From contig CAJTIU010000016.1 in NCBI GenBank assembly GCA_910576335.1, positions 1-64,000 of the forward strand: a DNA stretch of 64,000 bases, written 5' to 3'. The notes below the pieces were generated by a model, which did no database searches, had not been told where the DNA came from, and saw nothing but the letters and a program-made list of their open reading frames with translations. This DNA comes from Lachnospiraceae bacterium. GTDB taxonomy: Bacteria; Bacillota; Clostridia; Lachnospirales; Lachnospiraceae. Position numbers and translations under genes: made by a program. Below are positions 31,516 through 40,152 of the stretch, piece after piece (the stretch's first letter is position 1; every line of letters starts with the position of its first letter).

Positions 31516-33281
31516 AAGGAATCCTCCTCTCTCTTTAAGGGTATTTTAAATGAAATGGTTGTGTAACTTCCAGGTATGCTGTCTATATTAAGACGTGAGC
31601 CTGGTCCGAAAAGTAATTCCAGACGCTTGTCCAGATTACGTAATCCGACGTGGGTGTGGTCATCCTCGGCAGAAGGAAGGATGGCGCGGATATCAGGGAT
31701 GGTTTCAAAACCAACGCCGTTATCAATGATGGAGATCTCCATGCAGTCGCTGCCGTCTGGTTTCAATATCTGGATAATCAGACTTCCTTTTTCATCCTTT
31801 GGCTCCAGTCCGTGTATAATTGCATTTTCCGCCAGGGGCTGTATGCAGAAAACTGGAACCATATAGCTCATGAGCTCGTCCGGAATGCGCAGGGTACAGG
31901 ATATTTTATCCTCAAAGCGCATCTGCTGGAGATAGACATAGAACTTCACATATTCGATTTCCTGCTCCAGCCGGACAAAGTCCTTTTCCTTAGAAAGAGT
32001 ATTCATTTTCAGAAGCTCTCCCAGGGAAATCACCATCTGATAGATCTCTTCCTGATCATTCATCTGCGCCTTCCATGCAATCGTATTCAGTACATTAAAT
32101 AAAAAATGAGGATTCATCTGGGACTGCAGGGTGCGGATTTCTGAGCTTTTCAGCAAAAGCTGTTTTTGAAAATTATCATTATAGTAGGTGTCAAGCTGCT
32201 TGAGCATCTTGTTAAAGGATTCAGCCCAGACATCAAATTCATAATACATCTTCATGGGCGGCAGGACCGTACGCTCTCCTTTTGAAATCTGATTAATATG
32301 GTAGATCATCTTATCAATCGGCTTTGTTATAGTTCTGCTTATAACAATCGCAAGCAACAGCGCAAGGGCTAACGTGCAGGCAAGCAGTACAAGATGAAGC
32401 TTTAATATTTCATTCAGATCCTTAAGAAGTACATCCTGGGGCGCAACCACGGTAGAAACCAGTTTAATCTTTTCCAGCTTCCGGGAAGCAATAAAGTAAT
32501 CCTCTGAGCAAAGGGTAAGTTCCCGAAAGGAGATGGATGAGGCGGTATTCTCATTCATCATTCTTTTAAGAGCCTGGCATTCCGCCTTCATATCCGGACA
32601 GGAAGTGACATTAATGGAAGAATCATACATGCAGATAAACCAGGAGGGATCCAGGCCTTCTACACAGTAAGAAAACCATTTGGCAAGGTCGATCCGGATC
32701 ATGAAGGTGCCGCAGTAATTGCCGGTGTTGCTGCTAAAGAGGTTCCGGATAAAATAGATGCTGCTGTCATCTCCGGGAAGCATCCGGCAGAACAGGCGAT
32801 GTTCCCGTTTGTCTATCGTGCGGAAAATCTCTGCGTTTCCAAAAGAAAGCGACAAGGAAGAAGCAGAGGCGGCAAAGCTGAAAACATTGTTGTTTTGGCC
32901 CATGATGCAGATGGACTTCGTAAAGTTCTTTGCAGACAGAGAGGTGCTGTAATAGATGTAAGCCATCTGCTTTTCAATACTGATTCTTTTTTCAGGACTT
33001 AAGAGGTCCGGCTGCGCAGTCTCCAGTGCAGCTGATATCGTGCTGTTGGACAGATAGAGCGGGATGATGGAATCAATGGCTTCTATCTGACTGTTGATTT
33101 TCTGGTTCACCTGGCTGAACTGGCTGGTAATAGAATGTCTGTAATTATTTGTAAGGATCTGTTCCGTTCTGATATAGTAGAAAAGAATGGAACATAGCAG
33201 TATGACTGTAATAATGGAGGACATTGTAATCGTTATAAAAAGGTTCAGCGTTGGTAATTTTTTGTTTTTTTCCGTTTTCAT
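31512..33281 (-). CDS. YesM-type sensor histidine kinase
   Basis: About 589 residues. The first membrane helix is near 15-37, an external sensor domain (Cache-like) follows to about 285, and the second helix is near 290-315. A HAMP domain comes next, then the His_kinase block with SQMNPHFLFNVLNTIAWKAQ (phosphoacceptor H) and an ATPase domain containing DNGVGF and HVGLRNLDKRL. ATG at 33281 and GTG at 33296 are both possible starts; neither has a strong ribosome site. It is paired by a 4-bp overlap with the YesN regulator. This family senses extracellular sugars or oligosaccharides, often through the binding protein of the linked ABC transporter. Confidence 0.92.
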   Translation of the reverse strand: MKTEKNKKLPTLNLFITITMSSIITVILLCSILFYYIRTEQILTNNYRHSITSQFSQVNQKINSQIEAIDSIIPLYLSNSTISAALETAQPDLLSPEKRISIEKQMAYIYYSTSLSAKNFTKSICIMGQNNNVFSFAASASSLSLSFGNAEIFRTIDKREHRLFCRMLPGDDSSIYFIRNLFSSNTGNYCGTFMIRIDLAKWFSYCVEGLDPSWFICMYDSSINVTSCPDMKAECQALKRMMNENTASSISFRELTLCSEDYFIASRKLEKIKLVSTVVAPQDVLLKDLNEILKLHLVLLACTLALALLLAIVISRTITKPIDKMIYHINQISKGERTVLPPMKMYYEFDVWAESFNKMLKQLDTYYNDNFQKQLLLKSSEIRTLQSQMNPHFLFNVLNTIAWKAQMNDQEEIYQMVISLGELLKMNTLSKEKDFVRLEQEIEYVKFYVYLQQMRFEDKISCTLRIPDELMSYMVPVFCIQPLAENAIIHGLEPKDEKGSLIIQILKPDGSDCMEISIIDNGVGFETIPDIRAILPSAEDDHTHVGLRNLDKRLELLFGPGSRLNIDSIPGSYTTISFKIPLKREEDSL

Positions 33282-33320
33282 ATCAATTGCTTTCACTCAC
33301 ATACTTTTAGTTGTATGGCA

Positions 33321-33349
33321 ATTATCCCATAATTTATAGTGACATTCAA
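33321..33349 (-). promoter_or_regulatory. promoter of the yesM/yesN-like operon
   Basis: On the minus strand TTGAAT (33344-33349), a 17-bp spacer and GATAAT (33321-33326) precede the kinase gene. Confidence 0.6.
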
Positions 33350-33467
33350 TCTGTTTTTGTCAGAAGCGAAAATAACAAAAGAGTATAACAAAATATTGAA
33401 AGGATCAGGCCAAAGTCAGAAAAAGAGGACCCTGTACTAGACTTTGGAAGCGGAATAATACAAGAAT

Positions 33468-33512
33468 ATGACAGGTCTCTTTATTAAAATCTGTCATTAG
33501 AAGGGATATAAT
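33468..33512 (+). promoter_or_regulatory. sugar transporter promoter with dyad
   Basis: TATAAT at 33507-33512 is the likely -10; the -35 is poor (TTAAAA), as expected of an activated promoter. ATGACAG/CTGTCAT (33468-33474 and 33491-33497) is a dyad over the -35 region and may bind the YesN-type regulator. The rest of the 300-bp divergent region shows no gene. Confidence 0.5.
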
Positions 33513-33587
33513 ACCATCAGATACCAAATTATGCGACTGTTTAGACAGTTGCCAGAAACACACATCAGAAAGATAAGGAGGAAAATA

Positions 33588-34955
33588 ATGAGAAAAAGAA
33601 GTGTGAAGAGATTATTTGCTGCAGTACTTGCCGGAGCTATGGTGATGGGCATGGCAGCCTGCAGCAGCAGTGAAACAGGAGAGAAGGATTCCGGTTCATC
33701 TGGTTCCGACGGGTCGGCGCAGACAGAGGATTCCGGTAAGGTTGTCCTGAATGTGATCAACTATCATGTAGGTACAGACTATGCGGCAGAGTATTATTCC
33801 TATCTGTTTGAGGAATTCCAGAAAACAGAAGAAGGTAAGAACGTGGAGTTTAATTTTGAGGAAATTCCCACAACAGATGCATACAACCAGAAGATCAAGC
33901 TTCTGATTTCCAGCGGAGACCTTCCGGATATTGTATTTAATGGAGGAAATAACATTACAGAACTGGCAGCCAAGTCCGGCAAGGTGGCAGATCTTACTCA
34001 GTATTTTGAGGAAGACCCGGAGTGGAAGGGACTATTTGACGACACTTCCCTGGAGTTTAATACAGTAGATGGAAAGATCTACGGTGTGCCGGTTTCGAAG
34101 GAGATTTCTTATATCTATTACAATAAGGAACTCTTCCAGAAGGCAGGAATTGAAGCACCGGAGATTGCCTATGAGACATGGGATGATTTCTTTAAGGCCT
34201 GTGACGCACTGAAAAAAGAAGGAATTACGCCAGTGGGTATGGACACTGCGGATATGGGATGGCTTACGAATCTGTGGATGAGCGCCCTGATCGGTACAAA
34301 CGGGGAAGCTGGAAGCGAGTGGATGAACACCATGTATCCAGATGACTTCAATACACCGGAGGTAGAAGAGGCTGCCAAGACGATTCAGACTATGTTTAAG
34401 GAGTATACAACGGATGACGCGGTAGGTGGAAAATACGACCCCATGGCAACACATTTCTTCAACGAAGAGATTGCCATGATTCCTAATGGCCCATGGATGA
34501 TACCAGACTTTTCGCAGACAGAAAAAGCGCCAGAAGGCTTCTACGACAAGGTTGGCATAATGCTGATGCCAGGAAAGGGTATGGAGATGGTGCCAACGCC
34601 TGGTGATATGGTAGGTGCGTCAGGAGACGAGGAAAAGATCAAGGCAGCAGTTGCTTTCCTGAAGTTTGAGACAAGTCCGGAAAACCAGATTAAGGCTCTT
34701 GAAATGACAGGCTTGCAGCCAGTATCCAATGACCTTGAGATCCCGGGAGAGCTGACAGAGAGTGATCCGCTGATGGCAGAGGTTCTTAAGATCCAGAACG
34801 AGGCGGCAGTTACCTATGGACAGAACCAGGCATACTGGTATCAGAATACCATTGATACATTTTCAACGGAGCTTCCGGAGCTTGCTTACGGAAACATCAC
34901 GCCAGAGGAATTTTGTAAGAAGCTGACGGAGTCTGCAGCAAAGAATCAGGAATAA
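33588..34955 (+). CDS. sugar ABC transporter substrate-binding lipoprotein
   Basis: A 455-residue family 1 (MalE-like) solute-binding protein. The signal peptide ends in a lipobox (GMAAC, Cys about 25), followed by a Ser/Gly-rich linker and the two-lobed fold with LPDIVFNGG and KIYGVPVSKEISYIYYNKELF. ATG at 33588 follows AAGGAGG; the longer frame from 33531 adds residues before the signal. It captures an oligosaccharide outside the membrane and delivers it to the two permeases that follow. The ATPase (MsmK-like) is not here and is presumably shared, as is common in Clostridia. It is divergent from its presumed two-component regulators. Confidence 0.93.
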   Translation: MRKRSVKRLFAAVLAGAMVMGMAACSSSETGEKDSGSSGSDGSAQTEDSGKVVLNVINYHVGTDYAAEYYSYLFEEFQKTEEGKNVEFNFEEIPTTDAYNQKIKLLISSGDLPDIVFNGGNNITELAAKSGKVADLTQYFEEDPEWKGLFDDTSLEFNTVDGKIYGVPVSKEISYIYYNKELFQKAGIEAPEIAYETWDDFFKACDALKKEGITPVGMDTADMGWLTNLWMSALIGTNGEAGSEWMNTMYPDDFNTPEVEEAAKTIQTMFKEYTTDDAVGGKYDPMATHFFNEEIAMIPNGPWMIPDFSQTEKAPEGFYDKVGIMLMPGKGMEMVPTPGDMVGASGDEEKIKAAVAFLKFETSPENQIKALEMTGLQPVSNDLEIPGELTESDPLMAEVLKIQNEAAVTYGQNQAYWYQNTIDTFSTELPELAYGNITPEEFCKKLTESAAKNQE

Positions 34956-34961
34956 CAGATT

Positions 34962-35843
34962 ATGAAGATTAAGAATAAAGGCTTTTGGATCGCCGCATTT
35001 ACAATGCCATGCATGGTCCTGTTCGCACTTGTATATGCGGCTCCGATTGTGACTGTTCTGTATACCTCACTTTGTGATTACACGACCTTTTCGCCGCCTG
35101 CTTTTACAGGGATGAAGAATTTTGCCAGTATATTTGGGGATCAGGACTTTCTAGTATCCATTAAAAATACGTTGATATGGGTGCTTCTGCAGTCGGTCTT
35201 TCATGTCACGCTGGGGCTTGTGATGGCCCTGGTTCTGAGGCGCAAGCCGAAGGGTTGGAAGATCGTGCGGACTGCATATATGATTCCGAATATCATACCC
35301 ACAGCAGCGACAGGAGTGATGTTTACACTGCTTCTGAACCCTACATTTGGAATCGTGAAGCCGTTCCTGGAAAAAATTGGAATCGAGGTTTCACAGACGC
35401 CAAACTTATTCGGTAATTCCAAGTATGCGTTCTGGACAGTCACAGCCACATGGATTTTATATGCAGGATTTAACACCATTATATTCCTGGCAGAGATGGG
35501 GGCAATTGATAAAGAGATTTATGAGGCTGCAAGAGTGGACGGCGCAAGCCCCTGGCAGTTAGACCGCTTTATTACCCTGCCCCTGATGAGAAATATATTC
35601 GGAACCTGTGTCACCCTTGCTTCTGTAGCCATGGTTTCCCAGTTTGACATCATCTATATGACGACAAAGGGAGGCCCGGGCAACACAACGCTGAATCTGC
35701 CGATTTACCTTTATAAGGCGGCCACCCTTGAAAATAATTACGGGAAGGCGAATGCCGTAGGAACGGTACAGATCGCAGTGGGTCTGGCACTGGTGCTTCT
35801 GATTCAGAGGCTGTTTAGGGAGAAGAAGGAGGACGCGAGATGA
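34962..35843 (+). CDS. MalF-type sugar ABC permease
   Basis: 293 residues with six membrane helices. The EAA loop that contacts the ATPase is EAARVDGASPWQLDRFITLP (about 187-206). It starts 6 bp after the binding-protein gene, and its stop overlaps the start of the second permease by 4 bp, so the three are one operon. It forms the translocation channel with MalG-type protein 35840-36661 for the oligosaccharide bound by the upstream lipoprotein. Length and topology are standard. Confidence 0.93.
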   Translation: MKIKNKGFWIAAFTMPCMVLFALVYAAPIVTVLYTSLCDYTTFSPPAFTGMKNFASIFGDQDFLVSIKNTLIWVLLQSVFHVTLGLVMALVLRRKPKGWKIVRTAYMIPNIIPTAATGVMFTLLLNPTFGIVKPFLEKIGIEVSQTPNLFGNSKYAFWTVTATWILYAGFNTIIFLAEMGAIDKEIYEAARVDGASPWQLDRFITLPLMRNIFGTCVTLASVAMVSQFDIIYMTTKGGPGNTTLNLPIYLYKAATLENNYGKANAVGTVQIAVGLALVLLIQRLFREKKEDAR

Positions 35844-36661
35844 AAAATGCTTCCAGGATTTTAAAATATCTATTTATGGCTTTTTTCACATTCATTGCCG
35901 TTGGGCCGATTGTGTGGGCATTTATCAGCTCCTTTAAGACATATGCGGAGATTAATTCCTCCGCATTGTCCTGGCCGTCCTCATTTCAGCTGGATAATTA
36001 CAAGGCGGCATTCCAGTATGCGCCCATTGCAAAGTACTTTGTAAACAGTATTATTATTGTCGGGTGCAGCGTCCTGGTGACTGTGGCGCTGGTTGCCATG
36101 TGTGCCTACATTGTGTCAAGATTTGAGTTTAAGATGAAGACGCTGATTATTTTATTCATATCAGCATCTCTGATGCTTCCGGCACAGGCGATCTCGCAGC
36201 CTCTGTTTATGATTTTTCAGAAGTTGGGAATTTTTGACACAAAGCTGGGGCTGATCATTGTATATTCAGCCATGGGCATCCCCATGTCATTCTTTGTCAT
36301 GGTCAGCTATTATAAAACCATTTCCACTGCACTGGAGGAATCTGCATACATAGACGGGGCAACCTTTTTGCAGACCTTCTTTAGGATTATCCTGCCCCTT
36401 GCAAAACCGGGACTTGTGACAATTGCACTGCTGCAGTTTATCAATACGTGGAATGAATTCTACTTTGCATTGATGCTGACCAGCGGGGATACGGCGAGGA
36501 CAGTGCCAATCGCCCTGAATTACTATATGGGTACATTTGCAAATAATTATTCTGCTTTATTCGCAGCAGTCGTGATGACAGTCCTGCCTACAATCGTGGT
36601 ATTCATTGTTCTGCAGAGACAGGTTATGGAAAGTCTGACGGCAGGAGCGGTAAAAGGATAA
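35840..36661 (+). CDS. MalG-type sugar ABC permease
   Basis: 273 residues with six membrane helices, the first near 8-28. The EAA loop is EESAYIDGATFLQTFFRIIL. The start ATGA overlaps the MalF stop, with AAGGAGG upstream. It completes the permease heterodimer. It is the last gene before a 273-bp gap holding a MITE-like insertion, after which the GH65 gene starts. Read-through into the GH65 cluster is possible, although the insertion forms a large hairpin that may reduce it. Confidence 0.93.
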   Translation: MKNASRILKYLFMAFFTFIAVGPIVWAFISSFKTYAEINSSALSWPSSFQLDNYKAAFQYAPIAKYFVNSIIIVGCSVLVTVALVAMCAYIVSRFEFKMKTLIILFISASLMLPAQAISQPLFMIFQKLGIFDTKLGLIIVYSAMGIPMSFFVMVSYYKTISTALEESAYIDGATFLQTFFRIILPLAKPGLVTIALLQFINTWNEFYFALMLTSGDTARTVPIALNYYMGTFANNYSALFAAVVMTVLPTIVVFIVLQRQVMESLTAGAVKG

Positions 36662-36674
36662 AAGGTAACTGCAA

Positions 36675-36884
36675 AGGTACGGAACCAATGTCATTTAGAT
36701 AAGCCGGACGCGTCTGACATGATGTAGTTCTCTTTCAGACACGCTTTCGCTCGGTTCCAAACGCAGCGGTACTAAGCTCGTGAAAAACCTCGCTAAGTGC
36801 CGGCATTTTCCAACGGTCTGTGGGAGAACTACATCATGTCAGACGCTGTGTACTGGCTTAACTAAATGACATTAGGTACGGAAC
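36675..36884. mobile_element. MITE-like element with 11-bp flanking direct repeats
   Basis: The left arm (36687-36732) and right arm (36824-36873) are imperfect inverted repeats of about 46-50 bp. The shared parts are AATGTCATTTA, GTCTGACATGATGTAGTTCTC and their complements. The 90-bp centre is non-coding. AGGTACGGAAC lies immediately outside both ends (36675-36685 and 36874-36884), the form of a target duplication. Joining the flanks restores a GTAACTG...CAGTTAC hairpin, so the element seems to have entered a terminator-like stem after the malG-type gene. Confidence 0.7.
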
Positions 36885-36934
36885 AGTTACGATAAAAGAA
36901 TGAAAAGGATATAAGGATAGAAAGGATTAAGAGC

Positions 36935-39286
36935 ATGAGGACAGATAAACCGCCAATTTATCCGGTAGAGCCCTGGACCATTACAGAAACGTCCTTTGAT
37001 AAAGAGCAGAATTACAGAAATGAAACCGCTTTTTCTCTGGTCAACGGGTATATTGGCACAAGAGGAACCTTTGAGGAAGCGTACCCTTTTGACATTGAGA
37101 CTGGTCTTGAAGGAAATTTTGTAAACGGATTTTATGAAAGTGAACGAATCCGGTATGGAGAAGCAAATTTCGGTTCACCGGAATTCAGCCAGTCCCTTCT
37201 GAACCTTCCCAATATGAAGGAAACAAAGGTGTATCTGGAGGGTGAGCTGTTCACGATGGAGGAGGGAAAGACAGAAGAATATAAGAGAATCCTGGATATG
37301 AAGGGAGCCGTGCTTACGCGGTCCCTGCTCTATACATCTCCCGGAGGCAGAAAGGCAGAGATCTGCATCAAAAGGCTGGTTTCCTTTGAGATGAAGCATA
37401 TCATGGCAATTGAGTATCAGGTGACGCCTCTGAATTTTTCCGGGGAGATCAAGTTCGTATCAAGGCTGTCGGCGGATGTGGAGAACCATACAAGAAAGAC
37501 AAACCCCATAGTAGACTACGGCCCCTTTGGGAGGAGACTCTCTCCGGTTTTACTGGAGGGAGACCGGCAGGCCTTTTATTATCAGGGGATTACTAAGGGC
37601 AGCAGACGGACTATGGCGTGCGGAGGAAGCCACAGAATCTACGGAGGCGCGGGCGCTCTTCGCCATACGGTCCGGACCGGAGAGCTGGATGCGGAATTGG
37701 TGCTGACAGTGCAGGGAATGAAAGGAAAGCCGGTTGTACTGGAAAAGATGCTCTGCTATGCCACAGACCTGGATCGGAAACCAGAGGAGCTTAAGGAGTT
37801 TGTATCTGATACGCTGGACCTGGCGCATAAGAGAACATTCCAGGGGCTTGAAGAGAGCCAGAGGAGCTATATGCAGAACTTCTGGAAAACTGCTGATATC
37901 CGGATTCAGGGAAAGGACAGTGAACTTCTGCAGCAGGGGCTCAGGTTTAATCTATTTCATATTCTGCAGTCAGCAGGCAGAGACGGGAAGACCGGAATGG
38001 GAGCAAAAGGGCTGTCCGGGGAAGGCTATGAAGGACATTACTTCTGGGATACCGAGATGTATATGCTTCCGGTATTCATCTATACAGAACCAGAGGTTGC
38101 GAAAAAACTTCTTGATTACCGGTACATAACCCTGGAAAAGGCACGGGAAAGGGCGAGGATCCTGGGACATCAGAAGGGCGCCCTGTTCCCCTGGAGAACC
38201 ATTAACGGAGAGGAGGCCTCCACCTATTATCCCCTTGGGACGGCACAGTACCACATTAATGCAGACATTGCATATGCCCTTGCCCTGTATCTCCAGGTTA
38301 CAGGAGACGTAGAATACCTGATGGAGAAGGGGGCGGAGCTTTTCATAGAAACAGCACGGGTCTGGGCGGATGTAGGAAGCTTTGCAGCGTGCAGAGACGG
38401 AAAATACTGCATTTGCAGCGTGACAGGACCTGACGAATACAATGTACTGGTAGATAATAATTTTTACACCAACCTAATGGCAAGAGAGAATCTGAAGGCA
38501 GCACTGGGAGCGGTGGAGTATCTTGGGGAGCATGACAGGGACTGCCTGGAAAAGCTAAAACACCGCCTGGATTTTTCGCTGGAAGAGACAGAGCTGTGGA
38601 AGGAAATTATTGACAGGATGTACTTCCCCTATGACAAGGAGAGGGGGATCTATCCGCTGGACGACGGATTTATGATGCGGAAGCCCTGGGATGAGGAACG
38701 GATCCCTGAGGAAAAACGGGCATGGCTGTATGAAAATTATCATCCTCTGTTTATCATGAGACACAGAATGTCAAAGCAGGCAGATGCAATACTGGGGATG
38801 TATCTGCACAGCAATTATTTTAGCGAGGAGGAGATCAGACGGAATTATGATTTTTACCAGGAGGTAACTTTGCATCATTCCTCTCTTTCTACCTGTATCT
38901 TCGGGATTGTTGCCTGCGGAATTGGATATTACGAGGAAGCCTATCAGTATTTTTCCCAGTCTGCCAGGATGGATCTGGACGACTACCACAATAATCTGTA
39001 TGCAGGGATCCACGGAGCCAATATGGCAGGGACGTGGCAGGCGGTTGTAAATGGCTTTGCAGGCCTGCGGTGCCAGAATTCACGTCTTTCGTTCAAGCCT
39101 TCCATACCAGAAGAATGGGAATGGTACAGCTTTAAGATCCGGTACAGGAACGCGGTGTTAAAGCTTACCATATCCCGCCAGGAGGCAGAATTTGTCCTGG
39201 AGGAGGGAGAACAGGTTGTCTTCTATATTGGGGAGAAGGAAATTGCCATCCGGGAGAAGGGGGGAAACTATATTGAAAAGATATAA
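36935..39286 (+). CDS. GH65 family alpha-glucoside phosphorylase
   Basis: A 783-residue cytosolic enzyme of glycoside hydrolase family 65. The N-terminal beta-sandwich (about 1-265) leads into an (alpha/alpha)6 barrel with GEGYEGHYFWDTEMYMLP, the catalytic acid E501 in VTGPDEYN, KQADAILGMYL and HHSSLSTCIFG (phosphate pocket), and a small C-terminal beta domain. GH65 enzymes phosphorolyse maltose, trehalose, kojibiose, nigerose or related disaccharides to beta-glucose-1-phosphate. The exact substrate cannot be read from sequence here. There is no signal peptide. AAAGGATT precedes the ATG. It sits between the sugar importer and a HAD phosphatase, so it should degrade the imported glycan. Confidence 0.92.
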   Translation: MRTDKPPIYPVEPWTITETSFDKEQNYRNETAFSLVNGYIGTRGTFEEAYPFDIETGLEGNFVNGFYESERIRYGEANFGSPEFSQSLLNLPNMKETKVYLEGELFTMEEGKTEEYKRILDMKGAVLTRSLLYTSPGGRKAEICIKRLVSFEMKHIMAIEYQVTPLNFSGEIKFVSRLSADVENHTRKTNPIVDYGPFGRRLSPVLLEGDRQAFYYQGITKGSRRTMACGGSHRIYGGAGALRHTVRTGELDAELVLTVQGMKGKPVVLEKMLCYATDLDRKPEELKEFVSDTLDLAHKRTFQGLEESQRSYMQNFWKTADIRIQGKDSELLQQGLRFNLFHILQSAGRDGKTGMGAKGLSGEGYEGHYFWDTEMYMLPVFIYTEPEVAKKLLDYRYITLEKARERARILGHQKGALFPWRTINGEEASTYYPLGTAQYHINADIAYALALYLQVTGDVEYLMEKGAELFIETARVWADVGSFAACRDGKYCICSVTGPDEYNVLVDNNFYTNLMARENLKAALGAVEYLGEHDRDCLEKLKHRLDFSLEETELWKEIIDRMYFPYDKERGIYPLDDGFMMRKPWDEERIPEEKRAWLYENYHPLFIMRHRMSKQADAILGMYLHSNYFSEEEIRRNYDFYQEVTLHHSSLSTCIFGIVACGIGYYEEAYQYFSQSARMDLDDYHNNLYAGIHGANMAGTWQAVVNGFAGLRCQNSRLSFKPSIPEEWEWYSFKIRYRNAVLKLTISRQEAEFVLEEGEQVVFYIGEKEIAIREKGGNYIEKI

Positions 39287-40142
39287 GGCAGTCTTTTTTG
39301 ACTGGGACGGCACAGCCGTTTTATCCAGAACAGCCCCGGTAGATGATGTTGTGCCGGTTATGCAGCCTCTTCTTGAAAATGGGGTAAAGCTTGCGATCAT
39401 TAGCGGAACCACCATAGAAAATATTGCAGGCGGCCATATCGGACAGTATTTTAGCAAAAAGCAGCTTGGGAATCTGTATCTTGGACTTGGAAGGGGCGCA
39501 TATAATTACGGGTTTCAGGAGGGGAAGCCATACCTGTTCGAGAACCGGATCCCGGATGCTGCCGGACTGCTTACAATCCATAGAATCTGTTTTGAGATTC
39601 ACGCAGAATTAAAGGAGAAATACGACTTTGACACAGACATTGTGTTCAGCAGGCCGAATTACTGCAAGATTGATCTCATGACAGAAAACAGACGAGGGGA
39701 TAATCTGTTTATGCAGGAAGATGAGCTGGATCTGCTTAGGGAAAAGATGAAGGAGCACGGCATGAAGGAAGGACTTTCGGGTCTGATGGAGACAGCGGTG
39801 CGAATAGGGCGCAGCCATTACCTGGAGGTGATTCCCACATGTGATGCCAAGTATCTGGAAGTGGGGATCTCCAGTAAGAGTGATAATGTAGAGGCAATTC
39901 TTGGGAAAATGCGGGAAGAATGTTCTATAGCGGCTGGGGAATGTGCTTTCTGGGGAGATGAATATGTGGGAATAGAGGAAGATATTTTTGGAAGCGATAG
40001 CTTTATGTACACGGAACAGACCTCTGCCGGAGACTTTTTTGATGTGTCAGAGGTCAGGGGAAAAAGGCCAGAGGGTGTAAAGCTGGTAGGAGGAGGCGTG
40101 AAAAGCTTTCTCGACTTTCTGGCAGCACAAAATGAAATGTAA
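39273..40142 (+). CDS. HAD-family phosphatase (Cof-like) linked to GH65
   Basis: 289 residues with the HAD motif I FFDWDGTAV, motif II SGT in LAIISGTTIE, a cap domain of Cof (type IIB) size, and a motif III/IV region with KYLEVGISSKSDN and FWGDEYVGIEED. It hydrolyses a phosphoester, probably a sugar phosphate. It is not a typical beta-phosphoglucomutase, which would be about 220 residues and is the usual GH65 partner. The start is TTG at 39273 with AAGGGGGG 6-9 nt ahead, overlapping the GH65 stop by 14 bp and implying coupled translation. Longer frames from 39192 begin inside GH65. Its exact substrate is unknown. Confidence 0.8.
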   Translation: MKRYKAVFFDWDGTAVLSRTAPVDDVVPVMQPLLENGVKLAIISGTTIENIAGGHIGQYFSKKQLGNLYLGLGRGAYNYGFQEGKPYLFENRIPDAAGLLTIHRICFEIHAELKEKYDFDTDIVFSRPNYCKIDLMTENRRGDNLFMQEDELDLLREKMKEHGMKEGLSGLMETAVRIGRSHYLEVIPTCDAKYLEVGISSKSDNVEAILGKMREECSIAAGECAFWGDEYVGIEEDIFGSDSFMYTEQTSAGDFFDVSEVRGKRPEGVKLVGGGVKSFLDFLAAQNEM

Positions 40143-40152
40143 GAGGAGTAAT

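Noticed and set aside
39192-39272. Longer N-terminus for the HAD phosphatase
   Set aside because: The extension is basic, lies inside GH65, and a TTG with a strong ribosome site at 39273 starts exactly before the HAD motif.
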